Of a stretch of DNA of 23,315 nucleotides, positions 9,636 to 16,367 are shown one piece after another. Where the stretch lies: positions 1-23,315 of the forward strand of contig JAJYTL010000012.1 of the NCBI GenBank assembly GCA_021793055.1, written 5' to 3'. The stretch comes from Pseudomonadota bacterium (GTDB lineage Bacteria > Pseudomonadota > Alphaproteobacteria > Ferrovibrionales > Ferrovibrionaceae). Each line of letters opens with the position of its first letter. The first letter of the stretch is position 1. The translations under genes were made by a program, and so were the position numbers. The notes beneath the pieces are model-generated. The model was not told where the DNA came from and ran no database searches. It saw only the letters and a list, made by a program, of their open reading frames with translations.

Positions 9636-10604
9636 ATGCCGAGGCGCTATAACGAGAAGATGTTCGCCGTCGACCACCTCAGGGCGACTGCGGATAAATG
9701 CAAAAACTGGGGCCGCTGGGGCGCCGACGACGAGCGCGGCACGCTGAATTTCGTGGGCCCTGAGGAACTGGTCGCCGCCGCCGCCCTGGTACGCAAGGGC
9801 AAGGCGTTCTCCCTCGGCCTCAATTTCGACCGCGGCGGACCGCAACGCGGCCTCTGGGGCAACCGCTTCAACCCGATCCATGTCATGCTCGCCACCGGCA
9901 CCGACGCCGTCGCCGGCGTGCAGGACAAGGGCGGCCTGCGCTATGCCGACGACATCGTCTCGCTACCGATGCAATGCGGCACGCAATGGGACGCACTCGG
10001 CCATATCTTCTACGACGACAAGATGTGGAACGGCTACGACGCGCGCCTCGTCACCTCGGACGGCGCCGAGAAGAACGGCATCGAAAAGGTCAAGGACCGC
10101 ATGGCCGGCCGCGGCGTGCTGCTCGACGTCGCGCGCCATCTCGGGCTCGATTACCTTGAGGACGGCATGGCCATCACCATCGAGGACCTGAACGCGACGG
10201 CGGCGGCCCAAGGCGTCGAGGTGCGGCGCGGCGATTTCGTCATCGTGCGCACCGGCCAGATGGGCGATCGTCTGCGCAAGGGCGAGTGGGGCGGCTATGC
10301 CGGCGGCGATGCGCCCGGTCTCGCCTTCGAGACCTGCACCTGGATCCACGAAAAGGAGATCGCCGCCATCTGCACCGACACCTGGGGGTGCGAGGTGCGC
10401 CCGAACGAAACCAAGGACGCCAGCCAGCCGTGGCACTGGGTCGTGATCCCGATGATCGGCATCACCATGGGCGAGATCTTCTATCTTGAGGAGCTGGCGG
10501 CGGATTGCGCGGCGGACAAGGTCTACGAGTTCTTCTTCTGCGCGCCGCCCCTGCCCGTCACCCGCGCCGTCGGCTCGCCGATCAATCCGATGGCGATCAA
10601 GTAG
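9636..10604 (+). CDS. Cyclase-family (kynurenine formamidase-like) metal hydrolase
   Basis: A 322-residue member of the Cyclase superfamily, which includes kynurenine formamidase and isatin hydrolase, metal-dependent hydrolases of amide or lactam bonds. The core motif is QCGTQWDALGH (113-123). Asp119 and His123 are kept, but the two His of the classical HxGTHxDxxxH site are Gln113 and Gln117. That pattern belongs to the longer subgroup with N-terminal WGRWG-DDERGTLN (26-38). Other landmarks are RRGDFVIVRTG (197-207) and CTDTWGCEV (246-254). The start has GGAGAGG at 9624-9630, 5 nt before ATG. It is transcribed away from the tetR-GST operon and has its own possible operator. The substrate is unknown. 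Confidence 0.85.
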   Translation: MPRRYNEKMFAVDHLRATADKCKNWGRWGADDERGTLNFVGPEELVAAAALVRKGKAFSLGLNFDRGGPQRGLWGNRFNPIHVMLATGTDAVAGVQDKGGLRYADDIVSLPMQCGTQWDALGHIFYDDKMWNGYDARLVTSDGAEKNGIEKVKDRMAGRGVLLDVARHLGLDYLEDGMAITIEDLNATAAAQGVEVRRGDFVIVRTGQMGDRLRKGEWGGYAGGDAPGLAFETCTWIHEKEIAAICTDTWGCEVRPNETKDASQPWHWVVIPMIGITMGEIFYLEELAADCAADKVYEFFFCAPPLPVTRAVGSPINPMAIK

Positions 10605-10637
10605 CCGCTTGCCGCCGCGCCGGCCGGCTCTCGCGCA

Positions 10638-11330
10638 TCAGCGCACGAAGTCGTACGGGCCGCCGCGCGCCAGCGCGCGGGCATAGGCCGGGCGGGCGTG
10701 GATGCGCGCGAGATAGTCCTTGAGACGTGGACGGCCCTCGCCGAGCCCGACTCGCGCCGCCGCCGCCTCGATGGGGAAGCTCATCTGGATGTCGGCGGCG
10801 CTGAAATCGCCGCCGGCGAACCAGGCCGCCTTGCCGAGCTCGCTTTCCATGTAGTCGAGATGGAGCGCGATCTGCGGCGCGATATAAGTGCGCTGCACCT
10901 GGTCGGCGATGCGCCGCACGATGGGGCGGATAAAGAACGGCATCGGCCGCTGCGGCAGGCGCGAGAACACGAGGCCGAGAAGAAGCGGCGTCATGGCCGA
11001 GCCCTCGGCATAATGCAGCCAATAGGTATAACGCAGCCGCTCCGGCGTTCCCGGCGGCGGCGCGAGGTTGCCTGCGCCGCTCTGGCTCTGGCCCTGGCCG
11101 TCGCGCTCGACCAGATATTCGACGATGGCGCCGGTTTCGGCGAGGATCAGGCCGTTGTCGGTGATCACCGGCGATTTGCCAAGCGGATGCACCGCGCGTA
11201 GCGCCGGCGGCGCCAACGAGGTTTCGGCGTCGCGCTCGTAGCGCTTGACCTCGTAATCGAGTCCGAGTTCCTCCAACAGCCAGAGCACGCGCTGCGAGCG
11301 GGAGTTGTTGAGGTGGTGGACAGTGATCAT
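10638..11330 (-). CDS. Glutathione S-transferase
   Basis: A 230-residue GST. The N-terminal domain reads MITVHHLNNSRSQRVLWLLEEL, with candidate catalytic Ser10 in the NNSRSQR motif, cis-Pro motif GKSPVI (51-56) and glutathione contact AETGAIVEYL (Glu65-Thr66). The C-terminal domain is helical and contains FSAADIQMSFPIE. A Gly/Gln/Ser-rich insert (about 78-88) lies at the domain junction. The start ATG at 11330 is preceded by GAGGA. It belongs to a different GST class from the two GSTs at 7420-8828. It follows the frameshifted flavoprotein gene by 93 nt on the same strand, so it may be the third gene of that operon or have its own promoter. It converges with the cyclase gene. Confidence 0.88.
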   Translation of the reverse strand: MITVHHLNNSRSQRVLWLLEELGLDYEVKRYERDAETSLAPPALRAVHPLGKSPVITDNGLILAETGAIVEYLVERDGQGQSQSGAGNLAPPPGTPERLRYTYWLHYAEGSAMTPLLLGLVFSRLPQRPMPFFIRPIVRRIADQVQRTYIAPQIALHLDYMESELGKAAWFAGGDFSAADIQMSFPIEAAAARVGLGEGRPRLKDYLARIHARPAYARALARGGPYDFVR

Positions 11331-11423
11331 GGGGCATCCTCAGGCGACATCGGGGAACCGCACTCTCGCATGATAGCGCTCGTCTCCCGCCGTGGATACG
11401 TGGTCCTTTTGCCCACCGCTCGC

Positions 11424-11973
11424 TTATAAGGCGCGAAAGTCCACCTCCGGCACCCGGACCGGACGCGGGAGATGCTGGCGGCAGTTAAGGTCCCACGCGA
11501 CCAAGTGGAGGAGGATCGCCCCACTCCACTCTCGCCGGATATTCCGGATCGGCAAGCCGCCGGAGGAGCGTCGGATCGCCGTCGACCACTTCGGCTTTCG
11601 CCCATAATTTCAGGCGCCGGCGACGCTCATAGTCGATCAGGAGCGGCGCAACGGGGTTGTTCTCGGCGATATTGCCGACCGTGATGTATTGCTTGTTGCC
11701 GGCATAATCGGCGAACCCCAGGGTGCGGTCATCGAGGATCTTAAGGAAACCCCGCGGCCCGCCGCGGTGCTGCGCGTGCGGCCAGCCGGCCCTATTGGCG
11801 GTGGCGATGACGAAGCTGTCCAGCCTGGCGATATAGGCCTTGAGGTCATCGGTCAGCCGATTGTTCGCGGGCTCTTGGGCCTCGATCCGTGCGCAATGGC
11901 CGCGCGTGCCGTGGCGCGCCTGCGCCGTTTTGACCGCATCGGTGAAGACGAGCGTGGCGAAGGCCCGCCTCAT
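11424..11973 (-). pseudogene. PPOX-type FMN-binding split-barrel protein, frameshifted
   Basis: A pyridoxamine 5'-phosphate oxidase-family protein, a small FMN-binding split barrel. The readable frame gives 151 matching residues, including SFVIATANRAGWPHAQHRGGPRGFLKILDDRTLGFADYAGN split across 53-93, and ends out of register at a stop in 11485-11487. Removing one C from the CCCC run at 11519-11522 restores the family C-terminus (AILLHLVAWDLNCRQHLPRP, then VRVPEVDFRAL) up to a stop at 11424-11426, giving a 182-residue protein. The length fits exactly one extra base. Either the gene is recently broken or the base is a sequence error. The start overlaps the stop of the NTF2-like gene by ATGA (11970-11973), so both are in one operon. 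Confidence 0.8.
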
Positions 11974-12482
11974 GATGCGGCTCCCTCGCCGCCGGGCCGC
12001 ACCGCGCTTTGATAGGCGCCGAGCAGGCCCGCATCCTCGATCGATCCGTGATGGTGCACCTGCCGCCAGCGGCCTTCGATCATCTGGAAGACGCGGCTCG
12101 TGCGGGTGGCGAGATCGAGCGCTTGGCCGTTCGCCTCGAGCCGGCCACGCTCGCGCCCAACGGCATAAAGGAGCTCGCCAACCTGGTGAAGCGTATAGTC
12201 GAAGAAAGCCACCTCGACGCGGCCAGGCCCGGCAAATATCTGCTCATAGACGGCGCGGATTTCCGGCCAACCGCGTTTGATGCCACCAAGCGGGTTGTCC
12301 ATGCTGACCATGGCTGAGAGCGCCCAGTTCTTCGCGATCAATGCAAGATCCCGGCTGTTGAAGGCGCGATAGAATTCAGCTAGCGCCTGCGCTGGATCGG
12401 TAAGATCGGTTAGCGTCTCACGTCCCGTGATCGGCGTTTGCACCAGTGCCTCAGTCGTCGTGGTGGCGTCGACCTGCGTCAT
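11970..12482 (-). CDS. NTF2-like / SnoaL-like domain protein
   Basis: A 170-residue protein with an NTF2-like alpha+beta cone fold. Landmarks are DPAQALAEFYRAFNSRDLALIAKNW (29-53), GWPEIRAVYEQIF and RTSRVFQMIEGRWRQVHHHGSI near the end, as in the YybH/SnoaL-type ketosteroid isomerase-like superfamily. The function is not predictable: members include isomerases, hydrolases and binding proteins. The N-terminal 25 residues are Thr-rich and probably disordered. The start ATG at 12482 has AGGAG 7 nt upstream. It is the first gene of an operon with the PPOX-type gene and possibly the third GST. It is divergent from the LysR regulator, which probably controls it. Confidence 0.8.
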   Translation of the reverse strand: MTQVDATTTTEALVQTPITGRETLTDLTDPAQALAEFYRAFNSRDLALIAKNWALSAMVSMDNPLGGIKRGWPEIRAVYEQIFAGPGRVEVAFFDYTLHQVGELLYAVGRERGRLEANGQALDLATRTSRVFQMIEGRWRQVHHHGSIEDAGLLGAYQSAVRPGGEGAAS

Positions 12483-12541
12483 GTCGCTCTCCTCAAGCAG
12501 GTGATGGAGGCGCGAGCATCACGCAACATCTTCGTCGTGAT

Positions 12542-12565
12542 AATATATAAAAATTTTTATATATT
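12542..12565. promoter_or_regulatory. Perfect 24-bp AT-only palindrome between lysR and the NTF2-like operon
   Basis: Two 12-nt arms with no spacer (AATATATAAAAA and its complement) contain only A and T within GC-rich DNA. It lies 24 nt before the lysR start and 59 nt before the divergent gene. A second 7-bp inverted repeat TGATAAT/ATTATCA (12538-12544 and 12584-12590) encloses it. LysR-type regulators commonly bind AT-rich dyads in such divergent gaps, so this is the likely operator. Confidence 0.65.
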
Positions 12566-12589
12566 CTTTCGTATAACGGAAGAATTATC

Positions 12590-13483
12590 ATGTCCCGGTT
12601 CGCTGATCTTCAGGCCTTCGTCGCCGTTCTCGATAAGGGTAGCCTGACCGCCGCAGCCGACGCGCTTGGCCGTTCGCTGCAATCGATCAGCCGCTCGCTC
12701 GCCGCGCTCGAGGCCGAAATCGGGGTCGCGCTTATCCGGCGCACGACACGCCGGTTGAGTGCGACCGAGGCTGGCCTTTCGCTTCATCGCCGCGTCAAAG
12801 CGGCACTCGCGGAGATCGAGGAAGCCACCGCCGAAGCCAGGAATCAACGCGTCGAGCCGCGCGGTCTCCTTCGCATCACCGGCTCGACCGCTTTCTCGGC
12901 GCTCTATCTGGTGCCAGCAATCGCGGCGTTCCTGCGGTCGCATCCGAAGGTCGAAGTGGAGCTCGAAAGTTCCGACCGCTATGTCGATCTTGTGGAGGAA
13001 GGCTTTGATATCGCGGTGCGAATTGGCGAAACGCCAGATTCGACCTTGAAGGCGCGGCGCGTGGCCACGCTTCGCCGGGTGATTTTCGGCGCGCCGGACT
13101 ATTTCGCCCGCAACGGCCGACCGCGGCGGATCGAGGACCTGGCTCGCCATTCCTGCATTATCCGCACCGCGGCACGCGAGGCCGATGTCTGGCCGTTCAC
13201 GGTCGAAGGCAAGGTTCGTCGGATCAAAGTGGCCGGACGCCTTCGCGCAAGCGCCGCCGCTTCGGTCAATGCGGCCGCGGCGCTCGGGTTTGGCATCGCC
13301 AACGCACCGCTCTGGCAGGTGCGCGAGCTTGTGGATGCCGGCAAGGTGGAGCTGGTCCTCACGCGCTTCGAGCCGCCGCCCGTGCCGGTTTACGTCGTGA
13401 CCACGCCGTCCCGGCTGCCCTCAGCGACGGTTCGCGCCTTCATCGAGCTTTTGGCCGAAAGTCTGAGAGCCCGGCATCTTTGA
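12590..13483 (+). CDS. LysR family transcriptional regulator
   Basis: A 297-residue LysR-type regulator of normal length. The winged helix-turn-helix occupies about 3-62 (FADLQAFVAVLDKGSLTAAA, then QSISRSLAALEAEIGVALI and RTTRRLSATEAG). The effector-binding domain covers about 90-295 (GLLRITGSTAFS, DIAVRIGE, GFGIANAPLWQV). CGGAAG stands about 9 nt before the ATG. It is divergent from the NTF2-like/PPOX operon. LysR proteins usually regulate the divergent neighbour and themselves from the shared gap, here marked by a large AT palindrome. The inducer is unknown. Confidence 0.92.
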   Translation: MSRFADLQAFVAVLDKGSLTAAADALGRSLQSISRSLAALEAEIGVALIRRTTRRLSATEAGLSLHRRVKAALAEIEEATAEARNQRVEPRGLLRITGSTAFSALYLVPAIAAFLRSHPKVEVELESSDRYVDLVEEGFDIAVRIGETPDSTLKARRVATLRRVIFGAPDYFARNGRPRRIEDLARHSCIIRTAAREADVWPFTVEGKVRRIKVAGRLRASAAASVNAAAALGFGIANAPLWQVRELVDAGKVELVLTRFEPPPVPVYVVTTPSRLPSATVRAFIELLAESLRARHL

Positions 13484-13494
13484 TCCGGGCGTCT

Positions 13495-15291
13495 CTACGC
13501 TCCGCATTCAATAAGCCGCATGACCGCCTGGAAGATGCGCGGCACGTATTGGTGCTTATAGGGAAAGACCTCGATCGGATCCATGACATGGACGATCATG
13601 GCCGGGTCCGCCTCGAACACCAGCACCTGCCCGTCCGGCATGATGGCGCAATCGATGCCGAAATAGTCGAGGCCGATGCGGGCGGCAATCTCGGCCAGGG
13701 CCCGCATCTGATCGGCGCCGAAGGCGGCGCGGATGTCCGCGAGGAAGCGTCTCTCCTCGTCGCGCATCCAGGCATTCTCGTACATCCCGGCATTGTAGTA
13801 ATGCACCATCCACTCCCGCGAGATCGCGAGATGGCAGGGGTAGGCCTCGCCCGCGACGAAGATCACCCGATACTTGCGGAAATAGCCATCGGTGCTGCGG
13901 TAATCGACGAAGGCGCTGAGATAGAAGGCATCGGCCACGGTCTTCGCGAGATAGCTTTCAAGTTCGGCCGGGCTGCCCACCTTGGCGAGATCGACGCCGG
14001 CCTGCGACATCACCGGCCGGATCAGGAACGGCCACGCGATGCCCGCCTTGGCGAGACGCGACGCGATTCGCCCAGGCGCCAGATCGCCGCGATCGAGCCG
14101 GCAAATCCGCGCCGTCCGCACCCCCGCCGCGCCGTCGAGCCGCGCGGTCACGCCGTCACGCGACAGCGTGCGGACGATAGCGGGCGCGTTGAGCACGGGC
14201 TTCGCCTGCGCCCGCGCCAGCCGGTCAGCGAGGTCGAGGCACGGCCGCGCCTCGTCGGATTCGGCGATGGCGTTGAAGACGAGGTCGTAGTCGTCGAGAC
14301 GCGCGAGATCGTCGAATGCCCGTTCGTCAAGGAGATAGAGCTTGTAGAACGTGGCCCGGCTGCGATCGAGAACGAAGTCGAGCGGCACGTTGGCGGCCCA
14401 GGGCCCTGGCGTCAGCAGAATCAGGACTTTGCGCGTGGCCGGCGCGGTCAGGCTCGGCTCGACATAGAGTCGCTGGCGCGCCAAGGCCTCGTTCTGGTGG
14501 CGGAGCGCCCGCGGCAGATCGCCGGCGATCTGAGCCGCGGCGAAAATGCCGAGATGGGCTTCGATCAGATCGGGCTCGCGCGCCGCCGCTTGGGCGTAGC
14601 TTTCGACCGCTTCCGCATAAGCGCCGTTAGCGACCTGCGCGTGACCGAGCCCCAAGGCGGCGGCGGCATTGTCGGGCTCCCGCGCCAGCGCGGCGCGGCA
14701 GGCGTCGAGGGCCTCCGCCTTTTGCCCGAGCGCAAGCAGTGCCGCACCGAGGCCGGCCCAGGCCACGGCCGAATCCGGCGCCAGATCGAGGCTGCAGCGA
14801 AAGGCTTCCGCCGCCTCGGCGACACGGCCGCTTTCGTGCAAGGTGACGGCGAGATTATCCTGGATTTCCGCCATCGCCGGATGGCGGGCCGCCGCTTCGC
14901 TGAAGACGGCGAGCGCGTCCGCCGTGCGGCCCAGGCCGCGGAGGATGACGCCGATACGGTTTTCCGCGTCGGCGAAATCCGGGCGCAAGCGAAGCGCCCG
15001 CCCCGCCGCGGCCAACGCCTCCCGCGTTTCGCCCTTGGCCTGGAAGGCGGCGCTCAAGGCATTTTCGGCATCGGCGTCCTGCGGCGCCACGGCGACCGCG
15101 CGCCGTAGCAACCGGATCGCGTCGTCGCCGCGCCCAAGCGCGAGCGCGCTGATCCCGGCGAGGTGAAGAACCGGCGCCAGATCCGGCTCTCTAGAGAGAA
15201 TGGCTTCGCAGACGCCAAGCGCCCGCTCGAGATTTCCGGCGGCATATTCCCGGTAAGCGGCGGTCAGATCGTTTTCTATCGGCGCCGTCAT
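13495..15291 (-). CDS. TPR-repeat protein fused to an ATP-grasp-like domain
   Basis: A 598-residue two-part protein with no signal peptide. Residues about 8-275 are a run of seven or so 34-residue tetratricopeptide repeats (for example DNLAVTLHESGRVAEAAEAF). Residues about 287-595 resemble an ATP-grasp ligase. The candidate nucleotide/Mg parts are WPFLIRPVMSQAG (420-432), YRVIFVAGEAYPCHLAIS (474-491) and YFGIDCAIMPDGQVLVFEAD (543-562), with Asp547 and Glu560 as candidate metal ligands. ATP-grasp enzymes join a carboxylate to an amine or thiol through an acyl phosphate. TPRs usually bind protein, so a protein or peptide substrate is plausible (inference). GAGGA lies about 6 nt before the ATG. 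It stands alone between lysR and an SDR gene. I do not recognise a named family. Confidence 0.8.
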   Translation of the reverse strand: MTAPIENDLTAAYREYAAGNLERALGVCEAILSREPDLAPVLHLAGISALALGRGDDAIRLLRRAVAVAPQDADAENALSAAFQAKGETREALAAAGRALRLRPDFADAENRIGVILRGLGRTADALAVFSEAAARHPAMAEIQDNLAVTLHESGRVAEAAEAFRCSLDLAPDSAVAWAGLGAALLALGQKAEALDACRAALAREPDNAAAALGLGHAQVANGAYAEAVESYAQAAAREPDLIEAHLGIFAAAQIAGDLPRALRHQNEALARQRLYVEPSLTAPATRKVLILLTPGPWAANVPLDFVLDRSRATFYKLYLLDERAFDDLARLDDYDLVFNAIAESDEARPCLDLADRLARAQAKPVLNAPAIVRTLSRDGVTARLDGAAGVRTARICRLDRGDLAPGRIASRLAKAGIAWPFLIRPVMSQAGVDLAKVGSPAELESYLAKTVADAFYLSAFVDYRSTDGYFRKYRVIFVAGEAYPCHLAISREWMVHYYNAGMYENAWMRDEERRFLADIRAAFGADQMRALAEIAARIGLDYFGIDCAIMPDGQVLVFEADPAMIVHVMDPIEVFPYKHQYVPRIFQAVMRLIECGA

Positions 15292-15366
15292 CGCGCGTCC
15301 TCGCTTGAGCCCCCGGTTGCGCCGCGCCGTGGTCCTCGACGCCGCGCCCCGATCCTGCCGCTTTGA

Positions 15367-15384
15367 GGTTAAGAGAGGGATAAC
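15367..15384 (-). promoter_or_regulatory. Near-consensus CtrA-type box upstream of the TPR/ATP-grasp gene
   Basis: The minus strand reads TTAT-CCCTCTC-TTAACC, one mismatch from TTAA-N7-TTAACC. It lies 76-93 nt ahead of the TPR gene start. The box ahead of the five-PAS kinase has the same right half. CtrA binding is inference. Confidence 0.3.
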
Positions 15385-15500
15385 GGCGCTGCCCGCCGCT
15401 CAACGTCGCCGCGGGCGCGACCGACGGGCGCGACCAACGGGATCGACGGCCGCCAGGCCGCCCGATTCGGAACTGTCCGCTCGCCCGGCGCTCGGGCGGA

Positions 15501-16241
15501 TCAGACGTGCTGGCCGCCGTTGATATGAATTTCGGCGCCGTTGACATAGGAGGACGGCGGCGAGCAAAGGAAATAGATCGTCGCCGCCACCTCTTCCGGC
15601 CGGCCGAGGCGGCGCAGCGGAATCTCGCGCTCGACGATTTCCTCGGTGCCGGGCGAGAGGATCGCGGTATCGATCTCGCCCGGCGCGATGGCATTGACGC
15701 GGATGCCGAGCGGGCCGAAATCGTGCGCCATCTCGCGCGTCAGCGCGGCGAGCGCCGCCTTGGCGGTGGCATAGGCGGCGCCGGCGAAGGGATGCACCCG
15801 CGAGCCCGCGATCGAGGTCACGTTGACGACCGAGCCCTTGGCCGTGCGCAATTCCTCGACCATCCCGCGCGCAAGAAGAAGTGGCGCGAAGAAATTGACG
15901 TCGAACACGGTCTGCCACGTGTCGATGTCGGTATCCAGGGAGCCGAGGCGCTGGCCGTCCGCGCCCTTTGGCGAGATGCCGGCGTTGTTGACGAGCGCGT
16001 CCAGGCGGCCGCTGGCCAGCCGGCGGCGGAGATTCTGGATCGCGTTGGGCAGGCCGGCGCGGTCGGCGAGATCGATCTGGACATGGCTTTCGGCGCCGCC
16101 CTCCCACGGGCAATCCTCCGAGAAGGCTTGCCGCGACACGGTGATGACGCGCCAGCCTGCGGCCGAGAACCGCTTCACGGTCGCATGGCCGATGCCACGG
16201 CTCGCGCCGGTCAGCACCAGGGTTTTTTCGACTTCCGCCAT
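15501..16241 (-). CDS. Short-chain dehydrogenase/reductase (FabG-like SDR)
   Basis: A 246-residue classical SDR oxidoreductase using NAD(P)H. The Rossmann nucleotide loop is TGASRGIG (11-18), the structural motif NNAG (85-88), Asn116 and catalytic Ser143, Tyr157 and Lys161 (YATAK). The C-terminal part has NAIAPGEIDTAI, RLGRPEEVAATIYFL and the final NGGQ. The arrangement is that of FabG-type 3-oxoacyl reductases, but many substrates are possible. The basic residue at Arg15 in the loop favours NADPH (inference from the family). It is upstream of the TPR/ATP-grasp gene on the same strand with a 209-nt gap, so co-transcription is possible but not supported by spacing. Confidence 0.9.
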   Translation of the reverse strand: MAEVEKTLVLTGASRGIGHATVKRFSAAGWRVITVSRQAFSEDCPWEGGAESHVQIDLADRAGLPNAIQNLRRRLASGRLDALVNNAGISPKGADGQRLGSLDTDIDTWQTVFDVNFFAPLLLARGMVEELRTAKGSVVNVTSIAGSRVHPFAGAAYATAKAALAALTREMAHDFGPLGIRVNAIAPGEIDTAILSPGTEEIVEREIPLRRLGRPEEVAATIYFLCSPPSSYVNGAEIHINGGQHV

Positions 16242-16319
16242 GGCCTGAGCCTACCCGAAGAGCCCGACACTTGCTAGTGGCCTCACCGGCCTCGGAGCAT
16301 GATCCCAGACACAGCACCA

Positions 16320-16367
16320 GCGCACGGACGTGATTTTGGGTCGTTTCGCCCCAAAATCATCGTGCGC
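16320..16367. repeat. Long imperfect hairpin, REP-like element, touching the parE stop
   Basis: The outer arms GCGCACG (16320-16326) and CGTGCGC (16361-16367) and inner arms TGATTTTGGG (16331-16340) and CCCAAAATCA (16350-16359) form 17 paired bases around a 9-nt loop. The only interruption is four bases on one side against one on the other. It includes one base of the parE stop codon. No T-run follows on the parE strand, so it resembles a dispersed palindromic repeat or RNA 3'-end stabiliser more than an intrinsic terminator. Confidence 0.6.

Noticed and set aside
13480..15108. 542-residue plus-strand open frame opposite the TPR gene
   Set aside because: Composition is that of an antisense frame in GC-rich DNA; the minus frame has clear TPR periodicity and a good ribosome site.
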